Position numbers and translations under genes: made by a program. Under the pieces are notes generated by a model. The model worked only from the letters and a program-made list of their open reading frames with translations, was not told the DNA's origin and made no database searches. A stretch of DNA of 39,733 nucleotides from Streptomyces sp. Ru73 (lineage in GTDB: Bacteria; Actinomycetota; Actinomycetes; Streptomycetales; Streptomycetaceae): contig NZ_PQSQ01000077.1 in assembly GCF_002920575.1 (NCBI RefSeq), positions 1-39,733 on the forward strand. The letters are read 5' to 3'. This document shows, piece after piece, positions 16,154 through 24,419 of the stretch; the stretch's first letter is position 1; each line of letters starts with the position of its first letter.

Positions 16154-16626
16154 CAAGGATGGCATCCACCGGGGGGGCGGTCGTTGGCCCAGCGGCGGCG
16201 CGATCGTGAACAGGGCCAGAGCTGCCCGCGGAGCAGGCACCGCTGACCTGGCTTCTTCCGCGGGCAGCAGGGTCTGGGCCGTCCGCGGAAGAGGCCTCGT
16301 GGTGTTCCAGGCCCACAGACTGGCTGCCCGCCGGGCGCCGGGCAGCACGCGCGACGAAACGCGGATTGGCCGCGAAACGAACACCTACGCTGCCGCTGTG
16401 TCTGGGGGAGGCGGGGTTGAACACCAGCGCGGAGCGGCGCCGCAGAGGAAGAGGTCGTGCCACTCCACGGCGGTGCCGCTCAGGCTGAGCCGGCGACGCG
16501 GGCGGGCCGGTCGGGAGCTTTGCTCTTGTTAGGTTGAAAGGGGCATGCGCTACGTCGATTCCTGGGGCCGGTATGCGAAGCGGCAGGACTGCTGTCCCGA
16601 CCAGGGGTACAGGCGGATGCCCGGGC
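16154..16626. other. Intergenic stretch with no gene seen
   Basis: Between the AraC promoter region and the terminator of the catabolic operon. All open frames are short or arginine/proline-rich, and I see no family match. Confidence 0.5.
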
Positions 16627-16658
16627 GCCTCGGTGGCTGTTGCAGCAGCCACCGAGGC
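16627..16658 (-). terminator. Terminator of the catabolic operon
   Basis: GCCTCGGTGGCTG (16627-16639) and CAGCCACCGAGGC (16646-16658) form a perfect 13-bp stem with a 6-base loop. It lies 62 bases past the stop of the flavin reductase gene, the last gene of the operon. Confidence 0.75.
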
Positions 16659-16720
16659 ACACCGATGCCCTGGGCATCCGTGAAAGGGGGGCCTTCCGGA
16701 GGCGGGCGAACCCGGTCCGG

Positions 16721-17248
16721 TCAGAAGAACCACTGCACGGGTTCGTGCCCGCGCTCGGTGATGTCGCTGAACTTGCCGCCCAGGAAGCCCAGCGGTTCAC
16801 CGTCGCGTTCGCACACATCGAGCACCTCGCCGAGGACGACGATGTGGTCGCCGGCCTCGAAGTGCCGCTCCACCGTGCATTCCAGGTGCGCGAAGGCGTC
16901 CGGGATGACGGGGACGTGGTGACGACCTTGGACGACGTCGAGTCCTGCGAAGTGGTCGGCGCCGCGCTTGGCGAAGCGCATCGCGAGGTGTTCCTGGCGG
17001 GCGGACAGGATGTTGACCGCGAACCGGCCCGATGAGGTGACGGCCTCGGTGGTGCGCGCACCGGTGGTCAGACACACCAGGAGCAGGGGCGGTTCCAGGG
17101 AGACGGAGGTCAGTGAGTTGACGGTCATGCCGTGCGGCACGCCGTCCGCACTGGTGGTGACCACCGCGACTCCGGTGGCGAAGCGGCCCATCGTGCGGCG
17201 CATCGTCATGGGGTCCACGGCGGCGACCGTGGAGGGGGAGGTAGCCAT
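16721..17248 (-). CDS. Flavin reductase (partner of the HpaB-type monooxygenase)
   Basis: A 175-residue FMN/FAD reductase of the flavin_reduct (HpaC-like) family, which uses NAD(P)H to make reduced flavin for a two-component monooxygenase. Hallmarks are MGRFATGVAVVTTSADG, the flavin-binding GMTVNSLTSVSLEPPLLLVC, ARTTEAVTSSGRFAVNIL and the histidine-containing ECTVERHFEAGDHIVVLGEV. ATG 17248 has TGGAG six bases upstream. It is the last gene of the operon, 20 bases after the cupin gene and four positions downstream of the amidase. With the oxygenase at 17637 in the same operon the pairing is strong. Cytoplasmic. Confidence 0.93.
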   Translation of the reverse strand: MATSPSTVAAVDPMTMRRTMGRFATGVAVVTTSADGVPHGMTVNSLTSVSLEPPLLLVCLTTGARTTEAVTSSGRFAVNILSARQEHLAMRFAKRGADHFAGLDVVQGRHHVPVIPDAFAHLECTVERHFEAGDHIVVLGEVLDVCERDGEPLGFLGGKFSDITERGHEPVQWFF

Positions 17249-17268
17249 GGAGGACTCCAGGGGTTGGT

Positions 17269-17613
17269 TCAGGTGCGGTAGCGGACCTCGAAGGTCACGA
17301 CGCCCTCGTCGGTGCGCCAGGGGCCGTGCGGCATGCCCGGCGGGCGGCAGGCGTACTCGCCGGCGCTGAAGGTCTTGCCCAGCGTGAGGTCGTAGAAGGA
17401 TCCCTCCAATATGTAGACCTCCTCCCAGAAGTCGTGCTTCTGGACGCCCATCGGGGTGGAGTCGGCGCCCGGCTCGTAGCGCAGGATGCGGGTGGCGACG
17501 CCACTGTCCGGGTCCTTGGCGAGGATCCGCTCGGTGATCTTCGGGTCGTCTCCGGGGCAGACCGTGTAGGGGACCTCGGTGACCGGGAAGAACTCGTACT
17601 CGGGTTTGCTCAT
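17269..17613 (-). CDS. Cupin-domain protein
   Basis: A 114-residue single-domain cupin. The two cupin motifs are visible: HDFWEEVYILEGSFYDLTLG (His and Glu metal ligands) and AGEYACRPPGMPHGPWRTDE (second His). A metal-dependent dioxygenase, isomerase or non-enzymatic role are all possible. The N-terminal half (FFPVTEVPYTVCPGDDPKIT ERIL) resembles stand-alone cupins found with aromatic-ring pathways. ATG 17613, AGGAG upstream. It sits between the monooxygenase and flavin reductase genes, so it probably acts on the oxygenation product or keeps metal/substrate in place; this is inference. Confidence 0.85.
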   Translation of the reverse strand: MSKPEYEFFPVTEVPYTVCPGDDPKITERILAKDPDSGVATRILRYEPGADSTPMGVQKHDFWEEVYILEGSFYDLTLGKTFSAGEYACRPPGMPHGPWRTDEGVVTFEVRYRT

Positions 17614-17636
17614 GGTGGGTGCTCCTGGTGTTCGGG

Positions 17637-19100
17637 TCAGGCGGGGGTGGGTTCGAGGCCGTAGCTGGACAGGAAGGTGTCGACGTCGGCGAGCGGCCCT
17701 TCGAAGCCGTAGTTGCGGAAGGCGTAGCCCTTCACGACGAACGGGGCGCCGGCGTAGAAGAGCTCGTACTGGTGGTGACGGCCGGCGAACTCGCTGCCCA
17801 CCGCGTCCCAGGCCAGCTTGAAGAGCTTCACCCGCTCCTCGGCCTCGGCGTTCGGGCTGTGCACGTAGCGGTCGATGTCCGCCCGCGTCTCGGGGTTGGT
17901 CATGTCGGCGATGCTGGAGGGAACCTGCAGGACGCCGCCGCCGACCAGGTCGCGCAGGACGGCGAGGACCCTGGGATACAGCTCGGCCTGCAGCCCCATC
18001 GCGCCGTACACCGCCCGGGCGCCGGGGCGCCACAGACCCTGCTCGTCGGGACCGGCCGTGTACTCGGCGGCGAGGACGGCGGACTCCACGAGCGAGGCCA
18101 GGCTGGCCAGCTCACCGAGCTTCTCGACCACGCCGGGGAACTTGTCCACGCCGTTGACCGCGGCGACCTTGCGGGCGAGCCCGGCAAGGAACTGCAGCTT
18201 CACCGCGAAGCGGGTCTGCGCCTGCCAGTTGCCGAGCACATGGGCGCCGGTGTCGAAGAACTGCCGCCGCAGGCCCGCCACGTCGCGGTAGACGAACAGC
18301 CGCTCCCAGGGGATGAAGACGTCGTCGAAGACGAGGAGCGCGTCGGTCTCATCGAAGCGGGTGGTCAGCGGGTAGTCGTAGGCGCTGCTCGCGGCGGGCG
18401 CGTACGGCCGGCGGCAGTACAGCTTCAGGCCTTCGGCACCCACCGGCACGGCGAAGCTCAGCGCGAAGTCGGAGTCCTCGGGGCCGAGCGGCTTGATGCA
18501 CGACACGAAGATCTCATCGGCGACCGCGCCGCCGGTGGCCAGCATCTGGGCACCGCGGACCACGATGCCGTCGGCCCGTTCCTCGGCGACACCGACCTGA
18601 ACCAGCTCGCCGTCCCAGGCGTGCGCGGTGGTGGCGCGGGAGACCTGCGGCGGGATGATCGCGTAGGAGAGGTAGAGGTCCTCCTCCACGATGCGCTTGT
18701 GGTAAGCGGTGATGTTCGCGGCGAAGTCGTGCTCGCCGGACCCGCCGGCGAAGGCCTCGGGGTGCGCGGCGAACGCGGCGAAGAACGCGCCCACGTGGTC
18801 GGGGCTGCGCCCCACCCAGCCGTGTGTCCGGCGGGCCCAGGTGGTGGCGGCCTCGCGGAAGGCGGTGAGGTCCTCGCGGCTGCGGGGCGTGGTGAACAGG
18901 CGGTTGACGGCGGCGCCGGTTTCCGGGTGGGGCCGCGTCATGCCGGACGCGGGATCGGCGGCAGTGTCGAACAGGCCCGCTATCGTCCGGGCTATGGGCG
19001 CGAACGCCGGATGGTGGGCGACATCCTCCACGGGTTCGCCGTCCACATAAACGCGGCGTGTGTCCTTGAGCGAGGCAAGGTAGTCGGATCCGCTGCGCAT
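17637..19100 (-). CDS. HpaB-family FADH2-dependent monooxygenase (oxygenase component)
   Basis: A 487-residue oxygenase of the 4-hydroxyphenylacetate 3-hydroxylase (HpaB/PvcC) family, which hydroxylates aromatic or heteroaromatic rings with reduced flavin from a separate reductase. Family features: N-terminal YLASLKDTRRVYVDGEPVED, HPAFAPIARTIAGLFD, the flavin-site region YAIIPPQVSR, then GIVVRGAQMLATGGAVADEI, VFDDVFIPWERLFVYRD and the C-terminal RVKLFKLAWDAVGSEFAGRH followed by HQYELFYAG. Start ATG 19100 overlaps the upstream stop by one base (TGATG) and has GAGGAG six bases upstream. Length is normal for the family. The substrate cannot be read from the sequence; the operon partners suggest a nitrogenous ring. 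Confidence 0.93.
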   Translation of the reverse strand: MRSGSDYLASLKDTRRVYVDGEPVEDVAHHPAFAPIARTIAGLFDTAADPASGMTRPHPETGAAVNRLFTTPRSREDLTAFREAATTWARRTHGWVGRSPDHVGAFFAAFAAHPEAFAGGSGEHDFAANITAYHKRIVEEDLYLSYAIIPPQVSRATTAHAWDGELVQVGVAEERADGIVVRGAQMLATGGAVADEIFVSCIKPLGPEDSDFALSFAVPVGAEGLKLYCRRPYAPAASSAYDYPLTTRFDETDALLVFDDVFIPWERLFVYRDVAGLRRQFFDTGAHVLGNWQAQTRFAVKLQFLAGLARKVAAVNGVDKFPGVVEKLGELASLASLVESAVLAAEYTAGPDEQGLWRPGARAVYGAMGLQAELYPRVLAVLRDLVGGGVLQVPSSIADMTNPETRADIDRYVHSPNAEAEERVKLFKLAWDAVGSEFAGRHHQYELFYAGAPFVVKGYAFRNYGFEGPLADVDTFLSSYGLEPTPA

Positions 19101-19783
19101 CACATGCTCCTCAGCTTGGTTTCGTATGCGTGGGTCAAAGTGGTGCCGTCGGGGAGGCTCAGGCTCAGGCGCCAGGAACTGCCGTGCACGAACTCCCCGG
19201 TGAGCAGGGGGAATGTGCCGCAGAACAGCACCAGGTCGCCGGTGACATCACCGAGTACGGCGTTCATCCGCTCCAGCAGTTCGGCGGGGTGACGCAGCGC
19301 GGCGACGCTGCCTTCCTGGTAGGCCCGGCCATCGACTGCGGATTGGGCGGCCAGGCGGTCCCAGTCCAGGGCGGACACCTCGGGGCCGATCTCCACGACC
19401 GTGCCGCCGACGGGCTTGGGACAGGCGGCCTTGGATGCGGCGATGTCGGTGCGTTCCAGTTCCCGGTCGGTGTGGTCGGAGCCGACGGCCAGGAAGTGGC
19501 GCCCGCCGTGGCGGATGATCACCGGCTCCACCTCACCGGAGGTCGAGGGACCGGCCACCTCGACCACAGCGTTGCTGGTGAGCAGCCGGGGGTCGAGGTC
19601 GTAGAAGGCGGGCACGGACGTGGGGGGCGGCACGCCGATCGCGGCCAGCTCGGCGATGTGGTGGGCCACGGATGCCTGATCCCGCGCGGTGTATCCGGCA
19701 ACGATCAGCCGGTCGGGGGAGAGAAGCAGTTCCTCTCCGGAGCCGGCGACCTCCAGGGCCGGCGGGGTGTGGGGAGCAGTCAC
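19100..19783 (-). CDS. DUF2848 protein (fumarylacetoacetate hydrolase-like)
   Basis: A 227-residue protein that I place in DUF2848, a family related to the fumarylacetoacetate hydrolase fold. Visible features are RLIVAGYTARDQASVAHHIA, GVPPPTSVPAFYDLDPRLLT, the charged VGSDHTDRELE, and GDLVLFCGTFPLLTGEF near the end. FAH-like enzymes cleave C-C bonds or hydrolyse ring-opened intermediates, so a late step in the pathway is plausible. GTG 19783 was chosen with GAGGA seven bases upstream. It is 10 bases after the amidase gene and overlaps the monooxygenase start, so all three are co-translated. Confidence 0.75.
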   Translation of the reverse strand: MTAPHTPPALEVAGSGEELLLSPDRLIVAGYTARDQASVAHHIAELAAIGVPPPTSVPAFYDLDPRLLTSNAVVEVAGPSTSGEVEPVIIRHGGRHFLAVGSDHTDRELERTDIAASKAACPKPVGGTVVEIGPEVSALDWDRLAAQSAVDGRAYQEGSVAALRHPAELLERMNAVLGDVTGDLVLFCGTFPLLTGEFVHGSSWRLSLSLPDGTTLTHAYETKLRSM

Positions 19784-19793
19784 GATCACTTCC

Positions 19794-20603
19794 TCATCGG
19801 TTGGTGTGATGCACGGGGCGGGGCATCGGCCAGTTGCGGTCGGCGAGTACCGGGAACTCGGCGCGCACGGTGTCGACCACGGCCGGGTCGACATCGCAGA
19901 AGGTGAGGCCTTCGGCAGCGCCGGCCTCGGCGAGGACGGTGCCCCAGGCATCCACGACCCGGCTGTGGCCGCCGAGTTCGACGCCGCCGTCCTGGACGCC
20001 GACCGCGTTGCAGGCGATCAGCACCACCTGCTCCTCGACGGCGCGGCAGGTGGTGAACAGGCGCCAGTGCTCGCGCCGGGCGGCGGGCCAGGCGGCGGGT
20101 ACGACGACGGTCTTGGCGCCGCGGTCGACCAGCCCGCGCCACAGTTCGGGGAAGCGCAGGTCGTAGCAGGTGGTGGCACCCAGCGGGCCGAGCTCGGTGT
20201 CGGCGACGTCGAGGGCGTCGCCCGGGGTGAGGAGCTCGGCCTCCCGCGAGGCGTACCCGAAGACGTGCACCTTGCGGTAGGTGTGCGCGATCTGCCCGTC
20301 CGGGGCGATCAGTACGGCCGTGTTGTACAGGTGGCCGTGCTCGTCGCCTTCCACGATGCTGCCGAGGTGGACGTGCGCGTTGAGCTCCTGGGCCCAGCCG
20401 CGTGCGGCCTCCACGGTCGGGCCGCGCAGAGTTTCCGCCCGGTCGGCGTAGGAGTCGAAGGCGAAGTAGCCGGCGGCCCACAGCTCGGGAAGGACGACCA
20501 GGTCCGCGCCGCGGGCCTCTGCGACCATACGGCCGACACGCTCGCGGCGCGGGCCCGGAGCCTCCTCGGGCGGGCTGGCGATCTGCAGCAGGGCAATCCT
20601 CAC
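19794..20603 (-). CDS. Carbon-nitrogen hydrolase (nitrilase superfamily, amidase-like)
   Basis: A 269-residue amidase of the nitrilase superfamily. The Glu-Lys-Cys triad is present: Glu40 (VVLPELWAAG), Lys111 (TYRKVHVFG) and Cys146 (ATTCYDLRFPELWRG). A second conserved Glu lies in CRAVEEQVVLIACN. The sequence resembles omega-amidase/deaminated-glutathione amidase and related plain amidases more than nitrilases. It would release ammonia from an amide intermediate. GTG 20603 overlaps the stop of the GntR gene by 4 bases. If the pathway opens an N-containing ring to an amide acid, this enzyme would finish it; that is inference. Confidence 0.92.
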   Translation of the reverse strand: MRIALLQIASPPEEAPGPRRERVGRMVAEARGADLVVLPELWAAGYFAFDSYADRAETLRGPTVEAARGWAQELNAHVHLGSIVEGDEHGHLYNTAVLIAPDGQIAHTYRKVHVFGYASREAELLTPGDALDVADTELGPLGATTCYDLRFPELWRGLVDRGAKTVVVPAAWPAARREHWRLFTTCRAVEEQVVLIACNAVGVQDGGVELGGHSRVVDAWGTVLAEAGAAEGLTFCDVDPAVVDTVRAEFPVLADRNWPMPRPVHHTNR

Positions 20604-21295
20604 GGGTACTCCTTCGCCGCCGGTCCGCCGGGTCGGCCGGGGAAGTCGGAGATGCTGAGGGCGGCCAGGGTGCTGGAGAGGTGGTCCGCGACGGCCTGTC
20701 CCGCGGCCTCCGGGTCACCCGCGCGCACTGCCTCGACGATGGCGCGGTGCTCCGCGAGGGCGGTGCTTGCCCGGTTCTCGGTGCGGACCACCGCACGCAG
20801 TCCCATCCGGATCTGCCGGTCCCGCAGGGATTCGTAGAAGCCGGCGAGGACCGGGTTGCCGGCGTGCTCCACGATCGTGCGGTGGAAGAACCGGTCGCAG
20901 TCGATGAAGGCCACCGGGTCGTCGAGCAGCGCCTCCTGCTCCAGGACGAGCTGCTCCAGCGTGTCGGCGAACTCGGGCCCGAGCGAGACGACCTGGCGGA
21001 TGCACCAGTCACCGACCAGCGCCCGGGCCTGCATCACCGCCCGCACCTCGGCGTCGGAGATCGGCGGTACGAAGGCGCCCTTCTTCGGCACGATCTGCAC
21101 GAAGCCCTCGGTCTCCAGCCGAAGCAGGGCCTCCCGAACGGGGGTGCGGGACGTCCCGGTTGCTGAGGCGATCTCGGACTCGGTGAGGAAGACGCCGTCG
21201 TGTCTGGGGAGCTGGGCGATGTGCCGCTTCAGCCAGTCATAGGCCACGTCCTGGGCGGAGCCCCGACGCGAGCTCAAGCCTTGTGCGCTGCTCAT
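20600..21295 (-). CDS. GntR-family regulator (FadR/FCD type)
   Basis: A 231-residue repressor. The N-terminal winged helix is clear (GVFLTESEIASATGTSRTPV REALLRLETEGFVQIVPKKG). The C-terminal FCD ligand domain has the expected metal-ligand pattern (IDCDRFFHRTIVEHAGNPVL; LAEHRAIVEAVRAGD). It is the first gene of the catabolic operon and overlaps the amidase gene, so it is probably a local sensor of the substrate or an intermediate that represses its own operon. ATG 21295 lacks a ribosome site; ATG 21304 is possible. Operator-like TGTATAC elements lie directly upstream. Confidence 0.93.
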   Translation of the reverse strand: MSSAQGLSSRRGSAQDVAYDWLKRHIAQLPRHDGVFLTESEIASATGTSRTPVREALLRLETEGFVQIVPKKGAFVPPISDAEVRAVMQARALVGDWCIRQVVSLGPEFADTLEQLVLEQEALLDDPVAFIDCDRFFHRTIVEHAGNPVLAGFYESLRDRQIRMGLRAVVRTENRASTALAEHRAIVEAVRAGDPEAAGQAVADHLSSTLAALSISDFPGRPGGPAAKEYP

Positions 21296-21303
21296 GAGCG
21301 ACA

Positions 21304-21343
21304 TGTATACAACCTGTCTACAGGCTGCACAAGACCTGTATAC
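21304..21343. promoter_or_regulatory. Probable GntR operators of the catabolic operon
   Basis: TGTATACA (21304-21311), CCTGTCTACAGG (21313-21324) and TGTATAC (21337-21343). The outer two are 33 bases apart, about three helical turns. FCD-type GntR proteins commonly bind TNGTANACNA-like palindromes, and the first element overlaps the GntR start region. Confidence 0.65.
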
Positions 21344-21427
21344 CGCGAGAGTTGACGAGGTGTGCAAGTCCTCGGCCGTCCCGGCCGGGGTAGCGCCGGC
21401 AGGTGTGCAGACGCCTGTGAGCTGGGG

Positions 21428-22045
21428 TTATTCGGCTGTCGCCGTGCGCGCCAGAAGGCGCCGGCAGTGGGTCAGAAATCCTGCGAGCGTCAGGTCGAAG
21501 GCCCGGTCCGCAAGGGCCTGGCCGACAGCCGCCTGGGCCGCGGCAAGGTGCGGCGCCTCGGTCTCCTCAACCACCCACATCGCCTCGGGGGCAGACATGT
21601 CCAGGGCCGAGCCGAGGACGATGTTGTCCAGGCCGGTGATGACCGCCAGGACGTCCCCGGGCGCGAAGCCTGCGCCCAGGAGCAATCCGGCGACCCGCTC
21701 GTACTGCGTGATCACCCGTGGCGCGCGCACCGGGGAGGTCATCAGCACGGCGATCGCCCGCGGATGGGCGGCGAAGGCCGCGCGGTAGGAGCGGGCCCAG
21801 GAGTCCAGGGCCGCGTCCCAGGGACGCCCCTCGAGCGTACGGGGGTCGAGCGCCTCGGTCACCTGCTCCCGCAGCAGCTCCACTACCCCGGCCCGGCCGT
21901 CCACATGGTGGTACACCGAGGCGGTCTGCACGCCGAGGCTACGGGCGATCTCGTGGAGGGTGAAGTCACCCTTCTCGTCGACCAGTTCCAGTGCCGCCCG
22001 GCCGATGCGCGACCGGTCAAGAAGGGCCTTCCGGGGCCGCCCCAT
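21428..22045 (-). CDS. TetR-family repressor
   Basis: A 205-residue TetR protein: MGRPRKALLDRSRIGRAALE, then ELVDEKGDFTLHEIARSLGV and QTASVYHHVDGRAGVVELLR, which is a typical N-terminal helix-turn-helix. The C-terminal part (LDSWARSYRAAFAAHPRAIA; NIVLGSALDMSAPEAMWV) is of the common actinobacterial TetR C-terminal type. ATG 22045 with AGGAG seven bases upstream. A perfect inverted repeat at 22099-22121 is its probable operator. No intact divergent target gene remains on the other side, so the regulated gene, probably an exporter or enzyme, may have been lost. Confidence 0.92.
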   Translation of the reverse strand: MGRPRKALLDRSRIGRAALELVDEKGDFTLHEIARSLGVQTASVYHHVDGRAGVVELLREQVTEALDPRTLEGRPWDAALDSWARSYRAAFAAHPRAIAVLMTSPVRAPRVITQYERVAGLLLGAGFAPGDVLAVITGLDNIVLGSALDMSAPEAMWVVEETEAPHLAAAQAAVGQALADRAFDLTLAGFLTHCRRLLARTATAE

Positions 22046-22098
22046 GTGCGTTCTCCTGTCGCGCGGTCTTCCCTGTCGGTACGGCGAGCGCTTACAGT

Positions 22099-22121
22099 AC
22101 CTAAACCGATTAGGTTTAGGT
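22099..22121. promoter_or_regulatory. TetR operator
   Basis: ACCTAAACC (22099-22107), GATTA, GGTTTAGGT (22113-22121). A perfect 9-base inverted repeat, AT-rich against the background, 54 bases upstream of the TetR start. Confidence 0.8.
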
Positions 22122-22635
22122 TTTCGCGGTCTCGCCGACGTCGTCCCACCCCTCGTACGTGCCGGGCCCGCCCACACCCTCTCCGCCGTCGCAGAAGGGC
22201 CGAGCGTCATGGCCGTAGAGTCCGCATCCCGCGAAAGGGCACCGGAAGTCCTCGCACCGCAGCGCGGCCATGCAGCCGAGAGCAGCTTCTTCCCGGCCTG
22301 CGCGGAGTTGGCCCCAGCGGCGCCGGCACCGCGTTCTTCATCGTCCCTGCCACCGCACCGCTGACCGTCATGGCGTCGCGCGGGCGGCGCGGCTTGTGTC
22401 GCCCCATGAATACCTCGCAGAGTCGGCCCGGGCATGGGCCGGACGGTCCGCGGAACCCTCAACCGGCAGCGAGACGGCCGGGGTACGGCAAAGGCTCGCT
22501 GTTCACCCGTCCAGAGCAGGGCGGCGACCCGGCGGCCCCACGCGACCGCCGGACCCGCTCCTCACAGCCCGAGGTAGGCGCGCACCAGCGCCTCGAAGGA
22601 GACGTCGAGCCAGGCTTTACCCACGGATCAGGCAC
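22122..22635. other. Decayed intergenic region
   Basis: No complete gene. The plus strand at about 22293-22380 reads GLRGVGPSGAGTAFFIVPAT and could be a scrap of a membrane exporter. The minus strand at about 22571-22630 reads GKAWLDVSFEALVRAYLGL to a TGA and could be the end of a TetR-like protein. Neither piece is long enough to name with confidence. Confidence 0.3.
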
Positions 22636-23316
22636 TTACGGCCAGGGGGTGTCGTCGAAGTCGAACCCGTCATGGAGCAGGGCGCGAGAGGTCTCCAGAA
22701 GGGACCGATCGTGGCGGAAGGCGTGCATGCGCAGCCGCAGCCAGGCTTGGTCCAGGGAGATGCCGTGGCGCAGAGCGAGGACACCGGACGCCTGGTGGGC
22801 CTCGACAAAGGGCAGGTGGTTCTCGGCCGTGAGCCAGGCGGTCAGGCGCAGCACAGTGTGCGCGGCGGCGTCGGCGAGGAGGCGAGCGCCGTTCAGCTGC
22901 TGGGAGGTCATACCTCCAGGTGCTCGGCGGTGGCCGCTGAAAGCTCCGAGCCTGGTGTTGCCGATGTTTATGGGAAAGGCGAAGAGGGCCTCCACGCCGA
23001 GGCTTTGGAGGGGCGGCGTGAGGCCGGTCCAGAGGGAGGACGCCGCGGCGAGGTCCGGAACGAGAACCGTGATGCCGTGCTGGGCGGCGTCCACACTGGG
23101 GCCCTGCCCGTACACGAGCTGCAGGTCCTCCAGTGGCACGGTCAGCGGGCCATGGGTCCGCACCGGCTCAGGCGTGCCCGCATCGTAGGCGAGCAGCAGT
23201 GCCAGGCCGTCCAGGCCCAGGGCCCGGGCGCACTCCCGCAGTGGCAGAAGGCCGGCGGCCAGCTTGTCCAGGCAAGCAGCCAGTGCCGGATCTTCAACTC
23301 GGTCCCGTTCTACCAC
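22636..23316 (-). CDS. GAF-ANTAR regulator (copy 1)
   Basis: A 226-residue protein. A GAF-like sensor domain (about residues 10-165: LAAGLLPLRECARALGLDGL; LVYGQGPSVDAAQHG; ALFAFPINIGNTRLGAFSGH) is followed by a C-terminal ANTAR domain (about 173-215: HQASGVLALRHGISLDQAWL RLRMHAFRHDRSLLETSRAL). ANTAR domains bind RNA hairpins and act as antiterminators. GTG 23316 has GGGAG eight bases upstream. It is a clear paralogue of the protein at 27712-28380. A remnant of another coding frame overlaps its 5' end. Ligand and RNA targets unknown. Confidence 0.85.
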   Translation of the reverse strand: MVERDRVEDPALAACLDKLAAGLLPLRECARALGLDGLALLLAYDAGTPEPVRTHGPLTVPLEDLQLVYGQGPSVDAAQHGITVLVPDLAAASSLWTGLTPPLQSLGVEALFAFPINIGNTRLGAFSGHRRAPGGMTSQQLNGARLLADAAAHTVLRLTAWLTAENHLPFVEAHQASGVLALRHGISLDQAWLRLRMHAFRHDRSLLETSRALLHDGFDFDDTPWP

Positions 23317-23518
23317 TGCGCCCGCTCCCTTGCCTGGGTCGCCAGGCGACGGCGACTGCCTTGATGGAGCTGTTGCCGCTGAGCCGCGGCAACAGGGGGA
23401 AGAGCTTGGTGGCTTGCGGCTTGGAGTCCAGGGTGGGCTGGAGGAAGGTGTGGCACTCCGTCAGCGCGCCGGTGTACTGCAGTGAACATTTCCCCTTGTT
23501 GGCCGACGGCCGGCCGCC
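23294..23518 (-). pseudogene. Unrecognised coding remnant
   Basis: A 74-codon open frame without a start codon, bounded upstream by TAG (23519-23521). Its first two thirds, CSLQYTGALTECHTFLQPTL then DSKPQATKLFPLLPRL, have strong GC bias at third positions, as real genes here do; the end runs into the GAF-ANTAR start. I do not recognise the family. Confidence 0.35.
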
Positions 23519-23810
23519 CTAGGTGATGCGGTCCGTCCGCGTGCCGCAGGGCGCTCACAGTGTGAGACGCCCGTGGGGGCGGAGGGATCCGACAAGGCGC
23601 ACGGCCCTCGCGGACGCGGCGGGAGCCGACGGCAGTCACGGTCCGGATGTCATCCTTTGGCCACGACCGCCCGAACCCGGTAGCGGTGGTAGTACGCATG
23701 AGCCTGCCCCTCTCAGTTCATCGCCCGACCGCCGTGGCGTTCAAGCGAATCTACTTGAGAGAAAGCGCTTACATATCACTTAATTTGTTAACTGACAGTT
23801 TCTATAAGAG
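23519..23810. other. Gap with an AT-rich patch
   Basis: No gene recognised. From about 23745 to 23812 the DNA becomes AT-rich for this genome (TTACATATCACTTAATTTG TT then an AAGAGGTG ribosome-like site before ATG 23814). It could be a promoter for the truncated ligase frame that follows. Confidence 0.4.
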
Positions 23811-24212
23811 GTGATGGGCGCTTCTTTGCCGTTGCGGACGCCAGAGAGATCGGGCCGCCAGGTACTGCCCGGCAAGCTGCGGGCGGGTGGCGGAAGTACC
23901 GCCTGCGGGAGTCCACCGTGGCCATCGTCGGGGCCGTCACCGGCTCCCTGCACCGCCCCGGCACGCTGCTGCTCGGTCGCCTGGATGCGGCCGGCCGTCT
24001 GCGCTACGTCGGCCGCACTACGCAGCTGGCCGCCGGCCTCGCCCGGGACCTGGCCGCCCAGCTGACCCAGGCCGGGCCAGAGCACCCGTGGACCGGCCCG
24101 CACCTTCAGCGCCAGCTGGCACGCGAACGACGTCCTCGACGTCGACCTCGGTGTCCCCGAGCTGGTCGCCGAGGTCGACGCCGACGTCACGCTGGACGGG
24201 GCTGGTCGGTGA
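23811..24212 (+). pseudogene. ATP-dependent DNA ligase, C-terminal remnant
   Basis: After QVLPGKLRAG (about 23862-23890) a one-base shift leads to WRKYRLRESTVAIVGAVTGS, then LLLGRLDAAGRLRYVGRTTQ LAAGLARDLAAQL and HPWTG, continuing after another shift as DVLDVDLGVPELVAEVDADV TLDGAGR and TGA. This is the OB-fold half of the actinobacterial ATP-dependent DNA ligases (LPGKR-GWRKYRxRET ... VGAVTG). The adenylation half with the active-site lysine is missing. A different ligase relic, which has the adenylation half, ends the window at 39286-39733. Confidence 0.65.
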
Positions 24213-24419
24213 AGCAGACGTGCCGGTGTGCCCCCACCGTCCGCCGCGAATCACCTCCGTCTGTCAGCGCCTCCGCAGTCACATGACGGCTTGGCGACAC
24301 CTCAGCATGGCCGTGCCGACGCGGGCATGGCAGCGACGAGGCCAAAGGCACGGCTACCGCTCCCGTGGTGATCGCCGAGAAGGTTGCCGCCGGGCAGACC
24401 GCCGCGGTGGGCCTGTGCT

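Noticed and set aside
16627..16658. ANTAR target hairpin because of its 6-base loop
   Set aside because: The loop lacks the A1/G4 pattern on either strand, there is no paired second hairpin, and its position after the operon fits a terminator.
17619..19292. 557-codon plus-strand frame opposite the monooxygenase
   Set aside because: Shadow; the minus strand encodes the conserved HpaB family protein.
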